Source of the DNA: a candidate division WOR-3 bacterium
Lineage (GTDB): Bacteria; Hydrothermota; Tepidihabitantia; Tepidihabitantales; Tepidihabitantaceae
Direction of reading: 5' to 3'
Assembly: GCA_039801085.1 (NCBI GenBank)
Contig: JBDRTY010000001.1
Location: 509,538 to 573,537 of the forward strand
DNA: 64,000 bases
A program made the position numbers and the translations under genes. Below the pieces are notes generated by a model that saw only the letters and a list, made by a program, of their open reading frames with translations, was not told the origin of the DNA and did not search any database. The stretch's first letter is position 1. Every line of letters starts with the position of its first letter. Shown piece by piece: positions 19,225-27,596 of this stretch.

Positions 19225-21067
19225 CTGGCGAGTAAAATATGCTCATAAACTGAAGAGCGCAGCGCAGGCGCTCGAGGTGCTGCAACCAGGAGACCGTATT
19301 TTCATCGGTTCTGCCTGCGGTACACCCCAACGGCTGGTTCGGGCACTGGCTGACCGACCGGTGGAAGATGTGGAGGTAACCCATCTGCTGACACTTGGTG
19401 TTGCACCCTATGCCGAGGAGGCGCTTGCGGGCAAATATCGGGCAAACTCGTTTTTTATCAGTGCCAATGTACGCGATGCGGTTCAGGAGGGTAGAGCTGA
19501 TTATACGCCGATTTTCCTTTCGGAAATACCGCGGCTTCTGCGTTCAGGCCGGCTCCCGATTGATGTAGCATTGATTCAGGTGACTCCGCCCGATGAGCAT
19601 GGATTCTGTAGTTTGGGGGTTTCGGTTGATATTACCAAGCCGGCGGCGGAGGTGGCAAAGCATGTGATCGCTGAGGTAAATCCACGGATGCCACGGACGC
19701 TTGGTGACAGTTTTATTCACATTTCGCAGATTGAGGCTCTTGTGGAGAATGATGCCCCAATTTACGAATTTATTACACCCGGTGAGAGTGAGGTTGCCCG
19801 GCGGATTGCCAAGAATGTAGCGGATCTGATTCCGGATGGAGCAACGATACAGGTCGGTTACGGCGGAATTCCAAACGCCCTGCTATTTTACCTGAAGGAC
19901 AAGAAGGATCTCGGTGTCCATACTGAGGTCTTTTCCGATGGCATTATTGACCTGATTGAAGCCGGTGTCATTAACAACCGGAAGAAGACACTTCATCCGG
20001 GCAAGGTTATTGCTTCATTCTGTATGGGGTCGCAGCGGCTTTATGACTACATTAATAACAACCCGATGTTTGAATTTCATCCGGTGGATTACACTAATGA
20101 TCCGTATGTGATCGCACAGAATGAGAAGATGGTTTCCATTAATTCGGCGCTGGAGATTGATTTGACCGGTCAAGTGTGCGCCGATTCAATCGGCTACAAG
20201 TTCTATTCCGGTATCGGGGGACAGCTGGATTTTGTTCGTGGCGCAGCCCGGGCAAAGGATGGTAAACCGATTATTGTTCTGAAGTCAACCCGCGATAATG
20301 ATCAGTTTTCCAGAATCGTGCCGGTACTCTCCGAGGGCGCAGGAGTGGTTACTTCCCGAGGTGATGTTCATTATGTGGTTACCGAGTGGGGAGTGGCATA
20401 TCTCCATGGCCGGTCAATAAGAGAGCGGGCCCTCGCCCTGATTTCCATTGCCCATCCCAAGTTTCGAGCTGAGTTACTGCGTCAGGCAAAGGAACGGCAC
20501 TATGTCTACCAGGACCAGCCGGAGGTGTCCCTAGTTGCTGCCCGTTATCCGGAGGAGTTTGAAACCAAGGTGAGGCTTCAGGATGGCACGATGGTCCTCA
20601 TCCGGCCGATCAAGCCGACCGACGAACCGGCGATGCGCGAATTGTTTTATTCCTTTTCCCGGGATACGGTTTTTTACCGTTATTTCAGTTATATCAAGGC
20701 GATGCCCCATGAAAAACTGAGCAAATTTGTCAATATTGATTATGAGAAGGAGATGGCGCTGGTAGCGGTGATCCGGAAAAACGGCGATGAGCACATTGTG
20801 GGTTCAACCCGTTACTATGTTGATCCATCGAGCGGACTGGCCGAGTTTGCAATTGAAGTACAGGATGAGTATCAAAACCGGGGTATCGGTACCGCACTGT
20901 TCAACCATCTCATCCGGGTGGCACGGATGAAAGGGGTGAGGGGGTTTGTCGGGTATGTTCTTGATTCCAATACCCGTGCCTACCGTCTGGTGACCAAGGC
21001 AGGATTTCCGCTTGAGACAAAGTGGGAGGATGGAGTTTATATTCTGACGCTGAGGTTCGAAAAATGA
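19211..21067 (+). CDS. Acetyl-CoA hydrolase/transferase fused to a GNAT acetyltransferase
   Basis: This 618-residue fusion has two parts. Residues about 1-430 form an acetyl-CoA hydrolase/4-hydroxybutyrate CoA-transferase domain (GDRIFIGSACGTPQRLVRAL, VGYGGIPNALLFYL, FSDGIIDLIEAGV and SGIGGQLDFVRGA). Residues about 455-617 form a GNAT domain with the acetyl-CoA loop QDEYQNRGIGTALFNHL. The start at 19211 has AAGGAGG upstream. It is coupled by an ATGA overlap to the ADP-forming acyl-CoA synthetase. Together they could interconvert acetyl-CoA, acetate and ATP, with the GNAT domain perhaps acetylating a lysine of the partner; that last point is conjecture. Similar fusions are known elsewhere. Confidence 0.92.
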   Translation: MSTADWRVKYAHKLKSAAQALEVLQPGDRIFIGSACGTPQRLVRALADRPVEDVEVTHLLTLGVAPYAEEALAGKYRANSFFISANVRDAVQEGRADYTPIFLSEIPRLLRSGRLPIDVALIQVTPPDEHGFCSLGVSVDITKPAAEVAKHVIAEVNPRMPRTLGDSFIHISQIEALVENDAPIYEFITPGESEVARRIAKNVADLIPDGATIQVGYGGIPNALLFYLKDKKDLGVHTEVFSDGIIDLIEAGVINNRKKTLHPGKVIASFCMGSQRLYDYINNNPMFEFHPVDYTNDPYVIAQNEKMVSINSALEIDLTGQVCADSIGYKFYSGIGGQLDFVRGAARAKDGKPIIVLKSTRDNDQFSRIVPVLSEGAGVVTSRGDVHYVVTEWGVAYLHGRSIRERALALISIAHPKFRAELLRQAKERHYVYQDQPEVSLVAARYPEEFETKVRLQDGTMVLIRPIKPTDEPAMRELFYSFSRDTVFYRYFSYIKAMPHEKLSKFVNIDYEKEMALVAVIRKNGDEHIVGSTRYYVDPSSGLAEFAIEVQDEYQNRGIGTALFNHLIRVARMKGVRGFVGYVLDSNTRAYRLVTKAGFPLETKWEDGVYILTLRFEK

Positions 21068-23190
21068 GCAGAGTAAATCTTGATTTTATTTTCAAACCCC
21101 GTTCAGTAGCAGTGATTGGGGCATCTAATCGCGAAGGTTCGGTCGGCAGAGCGCTTTTTGCAAATATCCTGTTCAACGGTTATACGGGTATTGTCTATCC
21201 GGTAAATCCGAAGGCGAAGAGTGTACTCGGAGTAAAAACCTATCCTTCGATTCTGGACATTGAGGATGAGATCGATCTGGCAATTCTGATTGTGCCGGCA
21301 GTGACCGTGCCCGCGGTACTGGCGGAGTGTGGACAGAAGAAAGTCAAGGGAGCAATTGTGATTTCCGCAGGGTTTAAGGAGTTGGGACCGACCGGTGCAG
21401 CACTGGAGCAGGCAGTGCGCGAGCGTGCTCGGGCTTGGGGAATCAGGCTGGTCGGACCCAACTGCTTCGGGATGATTAATACCAGTCCGGAAGTCCGTTT
21501 GAACACTACCTTCGGCAGGATAAGACCGCGCTACGGTAATATTGCGCTAATCTCTCAGTCGGGTGCGGTTGGGGCAAATGCTCTGGAGTATGCGGAAGTT
21601 GAAGAGGTCGGACTGTGTAAGTTTATTTCTATCGGCAACAAGGCAGATATCAATGAGTGTGATTTATTGGAATATCTCAAAGATGATCCCGAGACGGATG
21701 TGATTGCCCTTTATCTTGAAGATCTCGCAAATCCGCCGGAGTTTATGCGTATTGCCCGGGAGATTACTTCCCATCCCGAGCGCCCAAAACCGATTCTGGC
21801 AATTAAGGCGGGGCGGACGAGTGAGGGGGCAAAGGCGGCTTCGTCTCATACCGGAGCGCTTGCTGGCTCAGATGAAGCTTATAACGCCTTTTTTGCTCAA
21901 GCACGGGTGCTGCGGGTGGATACGGTAAACGAACTGATTGCCAAGGCGGCCTCACTGGCATATCAGCCACCGCCGAAGGGACCGCGGGTGGCAATTATTA
22001 CTAATGCCGGCGGTATCGGAATTATGGCGACCGATGCCTGTATCCGCAATGGACTGAAACTGGCAAAACTAAGCGACAGGACACGGGAGGAGCTGAAAAA
22101 GGTATTGCCTGCGGCTGCTAATACAAATAACCCGGTTGATATCATCGGCGATGGAGATGCTAGCCGTTACCGTGCGGCATTCCGTATTCTGATCCAAGAT
22201 GAGAATGTGGACGGTATCATTCCCATCTGGACGCCAACTGTTGTTGCCGAGGCGATTGATATTGCCAATGTGATTGTTGAAGAGAGTGAAAAAACCGATA
22301 AGCCGATCCTTGCCTGCATCCAGACGATGGGGGACAGCACTGCGATCAGGCGAACACTGCTCAAGCGCCGGATTCCTCATTTCCAGTTTCCCGAGAATGC
22401 GGCACGGGCAATGGCAACAATGGCGGAGTTTTCCCGGATGAGCCGCCGGGCGCCAGGGGAGGTAATTCATTATACGGATGTCAACCAGAAACGGGTGAGG
22501 GAGCTTATTGCTCAGGCTCGGCAGCGGCCGAGGGTATATCTATCCGAGCCTGAGTGTCATGAGGTTCTTCGTGCTTACGGTCTGCCGGTGGTAAAATTCG
22601 AGCTGACAAAAAATGAGGAGGAGGCGGTAGCGGCTGCGGAAAAGATCGGATATCCAGTGGTGATCAAAATCGTTTCTCCTGATATTCTGCATAAGACCGA
22701 TTTTGGCGGTGTACGAGTGAACCTTAAAAATGAAACTGACCTGCGTCAGGCTTATCAGTCGATGCTCGAACAGGTTAAGTCAAGAAAACCAGATGCAGAT
22801 TTGTGGGGAGTGATGGTGCAGCAGATGGCAAAAGCCGGCGGTCTGGAGACAATTATCGGAATGAAGCGCGATCCCCACTTTGGACCTTTGCTGATGTTCG
22901 GACTGGGCGGAATCATGGTTGAGGTGCTTAAGGATGTGATGTTCCGGGTGGCACCGGTGAACGATCTCTCTGCCGAATCGATGATCAGCGGGATTCGAGC
23001 ACATAAGTTACTTGAACCTTTCCGGGGTCAGCCGGCCCGGGACAAGAAGATTATCAAGGAATGTATATTGCGGTTGTCCCAGCTTGTCACTGATTTTCCC
23101 GATTTTGAGGAGATCGATATTAATCCTCTGCTCGTATATTACGAAGGCGAAGGGGCAGCAGCAATTGATGCTCGGATTTTACTGCATTAG
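21064..23190 (+). CDS. Acetate-CoA ligase (ADP-forming), fused alpha and beta subunits
   Basis: It makes ATP from ADP, phosphate and acetyl- or acyl-CoA, an energy-conserving step in anaerobic fermentation. At 708 residues it has the CoA-binding domain (SVAVIGASNREGSVG), succinyl-CoA ligase-like domains and the phosphohistidine site in SSHTGALAGSDEA. The C-terminal ATP-grasp domain contains YPVVIKIVSPDILHKTDFGGV. This is the single-chain arrangement in which the alpha part precedes the beta part. The start ATG overlaps the stop of the upstream fusion gene. The stop is 8 nt from the end of the convergent tRNA-Ala. Confidence 0.94.
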   Translation: MSRVNLDFIFKPRSVAVIGASNREGSVGRALFANILFNGYTGIVYPVNPKAKSVLGVKTYPSILDIEDEIDLAILIVPAVTVPAVLAECGQKKVKGAIVISAGFKELGPTGAALEQAVRERARAWGIRLVGPNCFGMINTSPEVRLNTTFGRIRPRYGNIALISQSGAVGANALEYAEVEEVGLCKFISIGNKADINECDLLEYLKDDPETDVIALYLEDLANPPEFMRIAREITSHPERPKPILAIKAGRTSEGAKAASSHTGALAGSDEAYNAFFAQARVLRVDTVNELIAKAASLAYQPPPKGPRVAIITNAGGIGIMATDACIRNGLKLAKLSDRTREELKKVLPAAANTNNPVDIIGDGDASRYRAAFRILIQDENVDGIIPIWTPTVVAEAIDIANVIVEESEKTDKPILACIQTMGDSTAIRRTLLKRRIPHFQFPENAARAMATMAEFSRMSRRAPGEVIHYTDVNQKRVRELIAQARQRPRVYLSEPECHEVLRAYGLPVVKFELTKNEEEAVAAAEKIGYPVVIKIVSPDILHKTDFGGVRVNLKNETDLRQAYQSMLEQVKSRKPDADLWGVMVQQMAKAGGLETIIGMKRDPHFGPLLMFGLGGIMVEVLKDVMFRVAPVNDLSAESMISGIRAHKLLEPFRGQPARDKKIIKECILRLSQLVTDFPDFEEIDINPLLVYYEGEGAAAIDARILLH

Positions 23191-23198
23191 AATTTTAG

Positions 23199-23271
23199 TG
23201 GAGCTGACCCGATTCGAACGGGCGACCCCCTGCTTGCAAAGCAGGTGCTCTCCCAACTGAGCTACAGCCCC
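23199..23271 (-). tRNA. tRNA-Ala (anticodon TGC)
   Basis: A 73-nt cloverleaf on the minus strand: acceptor GGGGCTG pairs with CAGCTCC (one G-U), D arm AGCTCAGTTGGGAGAGC, anticodon stem CCTGC/GCAGG with loop TTTGCAA, and T arm with GTTCGAATC. The discriminator is A and CCA is not encoded. It lies tail to tail with the acyl-CoA synthetase. Confidence 0.97.
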
Positions 23272-23287
23272 AGTTATAGTTGACTTT

Positions 23288-23315
23288 ATAATAGCATTAT
23301 GAGTTTCCAAGTCAA
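23288..23315 (-). promoter_or_regulatory. Promoter of tRNA-Ala
   Basis: On the minus strand, TTGACT (23315-23310), a 16-bp spacer and TATTAT (23293-23288). Transcription would start about 10 nt before the mature tRNA end. Confidence 0.65.
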
Positions 23316-23658
23316 TAATTTTCTGTTTGATTCGCCTTAATTAACTTTAATTCTTTTAAAACTAATAACTTAAATCTGAATTTGCATTATGTTTTTTCTA
23401 TTCCCCGGGCAGTTCCGGCGAGGGTGGTAAAAGCCTCCGGTTTTGGGTTTCTGCGTTGTTTTCTCTTCAGCGTAGCCGACAGAGGAACGGTTGGAATGTT
23501 GAAGTTCCACTGCTGGATGTTGGGGGAGTCTGTTGCTGGCCGTTAGGCGTCAGGAGAGATTTATCTCGTATGGTTTTGAGTAGGCTGCGGTTTTTATGAT
23601 ATCTATTAGTGCAGCTCAGGGGGGGCAGGATTTGCCAGTTAACTGGAGACATCTCTTC
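23316..23658 (+). other. Intergenic stretch without a recognised gene
   Basis: The first 85 nt are AT-rich and featureless. From about 23390 the sequence becomes GC-richer. On the minus strand 51 codons are free of stops (23542 down to 23390) and encode a basic, proline-rich peptide (IQQWNFNIPTVPLSATLK, then RNPKPEAFTTLAGTARGIE), but no start codon or ribosome site goes with it. A second minus-strand frame over the same DNA is also open. It may be a fragment of a dispersed repeat or a gene remnant. I cannot name it. Confidence 0.35.
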
Positions 23659-23686
23659 TTGACAGCGATAGTCATGGGTTTAGACT
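23659..23686 (+). promoter_or_regulatory. Promoter of the small lipoprotein gene
   Basis: TTGACA (23659-23664), a 16-bp spacer and TAGACT (23681-23686). The start near 23693 leaves a short leader carrying AAAAGGAGG before ATG 23711, so this promoter gives a conventional Shine-Dalgarno message. Confidence 0.55.
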
Positions 23687-23710
23687 TGAATCAAAAGGAG
23701 GCATAATATT

Positions 23711-24169
23711 ATGCGTTGTCTGTTAATCGTAACCGTGGTACTGACCGTGGTAGCAGTAATATCGGATACCGGATGTGCGCGCTGTGGAGCGAAGGCGGGA
23801 GAGAAGGCGGCGGAGAAGATGATTGAGGCGGCAAGCGGGGGTAGGGTAAAAGTGGATGTCGGGACAGTTGACATCTCGTCATTGCCGGCAAACCTGCGCT
23901 ATCCGAATGCAGTTGCGAAGGGAAAATGGGAGGTTGCTACCGAGCAAGGTAAGGGTGTTAATTATGCGCTGGAGACTTCCGATCCCAAGTCGAGGGTTGT
24001 GGAATTTTATAAGAATGCGCTTAGTGGCTGGAAGCAGTCAATGATGAGCGAGACACCAGATGCAACCACGCTGGCGTTCCTCAGTAATGATGAGAAGGAG
24101 GCGGTGTTTATCCTTGTGAACACAGAGGAGGGGAAAACGGTTATTAATATCAGTCACACCAAGAAGTGA
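23711..24169 (+). CDS. Small secreted or lipid-anchored protein of unknown function
   Basis: This 152-residue protein has a hydrophobic N-terminus (CLLIVTVVLTVVAVIS) followed by DTGCARCG; the first Cys could be lipidated, although the lipobox is poor. The mature part holds an Ala/Lys/Glu-rich helix, a DVGTVDISSLPANLRYPNA segment and a beta-rich C-terminus (YALETSDPKSRVVEFYKNAL, then FILVNTEEGKTVINISH). This arrangement resembles small stress-response proteins that compare with outer-membrane lipoproteins, but I do not recognise a family. It has a strong AAAAGGAGG ribosome site and its own promoter. Confidence 0.75.
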   Translation: MRCLLIVTVVLTVVAVISDTGCARCGAKAGEKAAEKMIEAASGGRVKVDVGTVDISSLPANLRYPNAVAKGKWEVATEQGKGVNYALETSDPKSRVVEFYKNALSGWKQSMMSETPDATTLAFLSNDEKEAVFILVNTEEGKTVINISHTKK

Positions 24170-24272
24170 GATAGTTATACGGGCATAGGCTGATCTGTTC
24201 AGTGAGCGTCTCCGGTGGGTAACGTAGTTGCAAATTTTGAATCTGTAGAACAGAGGAGAAAATGGGTTATCC

Positions 24273-24300
24273 TTGCTTTTTATTGGGCGGGATGTATAAT
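24273..24300 (+). promoter_or_regulatory. Promoter of herA-like gene
   Basis: TTGCTT (24273-24278), a 16-bp spacer and a perfect TATAAT (24295-24300). Transcription from about 24307 gives a leader of roughly 100 nt, which contains the hairpin structure at 24311-24370. Confidence 0.55.
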
Positions 24301-24310
24301 AAAATAAAGT

Positions 24311-24370
24311 GATTGCTGCCTGGGTGCAGGAATGGTATCCAGTTACACATCCTGCTGAGGTGCGGCAATC
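24311..24370 (+). promoter_or_regulatory. Structured RNA leader ahead of the HerA-like gene
   Basis: The leader can fold into a closing stem GATTGCTGC (24311-24319) with GCGGCAATC (24362-24370), nine pairs with one G-U. Inside it is a second stem, GCAGGA (24326-24331) with TCCTGC (24350-24355), enclosing a small TGG/CCA turn. It begins only about 4 nt after the predicted transcription start and ends about 20 nt before the AAAGGAGG ribosome site. It matches no riboswitch that I recognise. It could be a protein-binding or stability element. Confidence 0.45.
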
Positions 24371-24405
24371 CAAGCATTTAAACATCTCGGGGAAAGGAGG
24401 GAGCT

Positions 24406-26031
24406 ATGGATAAGAACTCCGCATTTGACATTGGATATATTATTGAAGTCCGTGGTGAACGGGCACTGGTAGAAATCAGAGCAGACACCACCAAATCCTT
24501 GGCAGAGGACTATTATCCCGGACAACCGGGTTCTTATGTAAAAATTCCCTTCAGGGATTTTAAGATTATCGGCACAGTTACCAGTATCCGGGTTGAGACC
24601 GGCAGTGCAGTTTCGTCCGGTGCCGGAAGAAAAGTAGCGGAGTGTATTCTGTTGGGTACTCTGGAACACGATGAGCGGTTTATACGCGGCGTGGCGGTTT
24701 ATCCCAATGTCGGTCAGCCGGTGCAGATGGTTTCCAGTCATGAGCTGAACAAAATTTTTTCCGAGTTCTGTGAGTTTGGTTTTTCTTTCGGCCGGCCGAC
24801 CGGCGCCCGGGACCAGCGGGTTTATGTGCAGGTGAACCGGTTTTTCGGTGGCCATATTGCGGTACTGGGGACAACGGGCAGCGGCAAGTCATTTACGGTT
24901 GTGAGTATACTTCAGCAGACGATCAGAAAATATTCCAACGCTCACATTGTCGTGCTGGATCTGCATGGGGAGTATGCACGGGCATTTCCTGAAGGGGTGA
25001 ATCTCATTAATGCGAGTAATATTGATTTACCTTACTGGGTGCTGAATTTTGAGGAATTTGTGGATCTGACTGTGGATATGAACGAGCCGACTGCCAAGAA
25101 CCAGATTACAGTAATAAGGGATTCTCTTCTGCGGGCGCGTCAGGCATGGGATACGCGGGAACGTCTTGGACTGGGAGACCAGATTACTGCTGATTCACCA
25201 GTCTACTACGACCTTGATGAGCTGATTGCGATGCTGCGCGACTGGAATATTCAGATGGTATACAATGGGCTGGGGGAGCAGGAGGAAGGTCCGCTTTACG
25301 GGGTTTTTGACAAGTTTCTCATACGGATGGATAGCCGGATTTCCGATCCGCGCTACCATTTCATGTTCAAGCCCAAGGTGTATGACGGGAGTCCTAAATT
25401 TTCCGATTTGCTGCGTGATTACCTGTCAATCGATGCTCCGCATCGTATGACCGTGATCGATTTGAGCGGGTTGCCTTCGGATGCGGTTGGCGTAGTAGTG
25501 GCAGTAATTACACGGATTGCATTTGAATTTAATCTGTGGAATCCGCAGCGGGAACAATGTCCGGTTCTGCTGGTACTGGAGGAGGCGCATAACTATGTGC
25601 CGAACCGTCCAGACGGGCGATTTACTGCTGCTCGCAGCGCAGTGGAGCGGCTTGCCAAAGAGGGAAGAAAGTACGGCATCGGGCTGATTTTAGTGAGCCA
25701 ACGGCCGAAGGAATTGTCGGAAACCGTATTATCCCAGTGCAATACATTTATTACCATGCGACTGACTAACCCTGCGGACCAGGATTATGTCAGGCGGCTC
25801 GTTCCCGATTCGCTTGCCGGTCTTCTGAATACCCTGCCGGCACTGCGGACTGGTGAAGCGCTGATACTGGGCGATTCTGTAGCCATGCCGACACGAATGA
25901 TCGTGGATCTGCCTGATCCACAGCCTGGAACTGGTGATATTCAGTTCGCCAAGTGGTGGCAGAGTGGAACTCCAAGTCTGAATCTGGAGCAGGTTATTAA
26001 ACGGTGGCGAACCCGGCGTCAAGATGTCTAA
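24406..26031 (+). CDS. HerA-like hexameric ATPase (DUF87 family)
   Basis: This 541-residue protein has an N-terminal beta-barrel (HAS-barrel-like, about residues 8-110). A RecA-like motor follows with Walker A GTTGSGKSF near residue 155, VLDLHGEYA, Walker B VLLVLEEAHNYVPN and the sensor stretch GLILVSQRPKELS. In archaea HerA works with the NurA nuclease in DNA end resection. Bacterial relatives occur with nucleases or alone. No NurA-like gene is near; the next genes are the mlaEFD set. A DNA-translocating role is the default inference. AAAGGAGG precedes the ATG. Confidence 0.9.
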   Translation: MDKNSAFDIGYIIEVRGERALVEIRADTTKSLAEDYYPGQPGSYVKIPFRDFKIIGTVTSIRVETGSAVSSGAGRKVAECILLGTLEHDERFIRGVAVYPNVGQPVQMVSSHELNKIFSEFCEFGFSFGRPTGARDQRVYVQVNRFFGGHIAVLGTTGSGKSFTVVSILQQTIRKYSNAHIVVLDLHGEYARAFPEGVNLINASNIDLPYWVLNFEEFVDLTVDMNEPTAKNQITVIRDSLLRARQAWDTRERLGLGDQITADSPVYYDLDELIAMLRDWNIQMVYNGLGEQEEGPLYGVFDKFLIRMDSRISDPRYHFMFKPKVYDGSPKFSDLLRDYLSIDAPHRMTVIDLSGLPSDAVGVVVAVITRIAFEFNLWNPQREQCPVLLVLEEAHNYVPNRPDGRFTAARSAVERLAKEGRKYGIGLILVSQRPKELSETVLSQCNTFITMRLTNPADQDYVRRLVPDSLAGLLNTLPALRTGEALILGDSVAMPTRMIVDLPDPQPGTGDIQFAKWWQSGTPSLNLEQVIKRWRTRRQDV

Positions 26032-26142
26032 CCGGTTCCGTAATTAGCAGCGTTCTTTCTGATCGCTTTAATTCAGTTATCTGAAAGAGTCGAATAATTT
26101 TTTGGGAAATACTTGGTTACCGGTTTTACGGTGAGGAGATGT

Positions 26143-26170
26143 TTGACTGCAAATGGGTGCTAATTATGAT
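26143..26170 (+). promoter_or_regulatory. Promoter of mlaEFD
   Basis: TTGACT (26143-26148), a 16-bp spacer and TATGAT (26165-26170). Only 5 nt separate the -10 box from ATG 26176, so the message would start at or beside the initiation codon. Confidence 0.65.
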
Positions 26171-26175
26171 TTTTT

Positions 26176-26913
26176 ATGAGGATGCTGATGGTTTCGGGAG
26201 AGTTCGTCTGGTTTCTTTTGAGGAGTTTCAGTGCCGGGGCAGAATGGCGCCGGATGTTACCCAGGTTGAGTGAACAAATTTATCATCACGGGGTGCGGGC
26301 AACACCAATAGTGGTTTTCGCCAGCATTTTTGTCGGCTTGACAACCGCCGTGCAAACAGGTTATCAGCTGTTGGGAATGGTGCCGAATTATTTTGTCGGA
26401 ATGGGTGTGGGGAGGATGCTCCTGATCGAACTTGGTCCGGTTTTTGCTGCATTCATTGTTGCGAGCCGTTCAGCATCAGCGATGGCTGCTGAACTAGGAA
26501 GCATGCAGATTTCTGAACAGATTGATGCTCTGCGCACGATGGCCATTGATCCATATCATTATCTGTGTCTGCCGCGGATCCTCGCCACAACCTGCAGTCT
26601 TCCGATTCTTGTGGCATTGATGGAGGTAGTGGCAAGTTTTACTGCACTGGTAGCCGCAGCAGCACTGGGAATTTCACCCGAGACTTTTCTATACGGTGTG
26701 ACCCATTTTGTCAATGCCCATGATTTTGTTGGCGGGCTCCTGAAGGCAAGTCTGTTCGGATTGCTTATTGGGACAAGTGGCTGTTTCTTCGGCTTCCGGG
26801 TCCGGGGCGGGGCGCAGGGTCTGGGACGGACGACTACGAGTGCGGTAGTAACCGCCGCAGTGTTAATTCTCATTTCGGATTTTGTAATGGCAGCATTGCT
26901 TTTTTCCCGATGA
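26176..26913 (+). CDS. mlaE: Phospholipid ABC transporter permease MlaE
   Basis: This inner-membrane permease belongs to the Mla system, which moves phospholipids between the outer and inner membranes. At 245 residues it has the MlaE signatures IVVFASIFVGLTTAVQTGYQ, ELGPVFAAFIVASRSASAMAAELGSM (a segment of the coupling helix region), EQIDALRTMAIDPYHYL and the C-terminal GLGRTTTSAVV. The leaderless start at 26176 is preferred. ATG 26188, with GAGG in front, is possible if a short leader exists. It overlaps mlaF by 4 nt. Confidence 0.93.
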   Translation: MRMLMVSGEFVWFLLRSFSAGAEWRRMLPRLSEQIYHHGVRATPIVVFASIFVGLTTAVQTGYQLLGMVPNYFVGMGVGRMLLIELGPVFAAFIVASRSASAMAAELGSMQISEQIDALRTMAIDPYHYLCLPRILATTCSLPILVALMEVVASFTALVAAAALGISPETFLYGVTHFVNAHDFVGGLLKASLFGLLIGTSGCFFGFRVRGGAQGLGRTTTSAVVTAAVLILISDFVMAALLFSR

Positions 26914-27596
26914 TCAGATTGACGAAGATAAGCAAAATGATCCGGGGAGAGCCGGTCCTGCGGGATGTGAATATTGAGGTGCCGGATGCCAGCTGCTGCT
27001 GTGTGCTGGGGCGTTCGGGTTCGGGCAAGACAGTTTTACTGAAAATCATCGCCGGGCTCATCGTTCCGGATTCCGGGGAGGTGATTTTTGATGGTCGGAC
27101 ACTGAAGTCCGGCATCTTCGGAAATAATCAGGAAATCATCAGAGAGATCGGTTTTCTCTTTCAGCATGGTGCCCTGTTTGACGGAATGGATGTGGGGGAG
27201 AATGTTGCTCTACCTCTAAGAGAACGGAATTGTATTCCGGCATATGAATTGAAAGAGCGGGTGCAGAAGACACTGGTTCAGGTTGGTCTACCGGACAGCT
27301 GTCATTTACGCGTACCAGAACTTTCCGGGGGTATGATAAAGCTTGTGGCACTTGCCCGCGCGCTGATTACTGAGCCCCGGTACCTGTTTTTGGATGAACC
27401 TACTGGTGGACTGGATCCAGTTTCCCGCGAGCGGGTAATAAATATCGTGCGTTCGTTACGTGCCGCCGGAAAGACGGTTGTGGCGGTTACTCATGATCTG
27501 GATTTAGCCCGGCAGATGGCGGATAGAATTTATTTGATCCGGGACGGGAAGCTGCATCTTGCGATGGGAGAGGTAAGAAAGGAGGATTATGAATAA
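26910..27596 (+). CDS. mlaF: Phospholipid ABC transporter ATPase MlaF
   Basis: This cytoplasmic ATPase partners MlaE. It has Walker A GRSGSGKTVLL, the Q-loop in GFLFQHGALFDGM (the MlaF-type FQxGALFD motif), the signature LSGGMIKLVALARAL, Walker B YLFLDEPTGGLDP and the H-loop VTHDLDLA. At 228 residues it lacks the longer C-terminal tail of E. coli MlaF. Start and stop overlap the flanking genes, showing tight coupling. Confidence 0.95.
   Translation: MIRLTKISKMIRGEPVLRDVNIEVPDASCCCVLGRSGSGKTVLLKIIAGLIVPDSGEVIFDGRTLKSGIFGNNQEIIREIGFLFQHGALFDGMDVGENVALPLRERNCIPAYELKERVQKTLVQVGLPDSCHLRVPELSGGMIKLVALARALITEPRYLFLDEPTGGLDPVSRERVINIVRSLRAAGKTVVAVTHDLDLARQMADRIYLIRDGKLHLAMGEVRKEDYE

Noticed and set aside
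23316-23658. tRNA-Sec, SRP RNA, tmRNA or RNase P RNA in the large gap.
   Set aside because: No acceptor stem, T-loop or conserved core of any of these could be matched on either strand.
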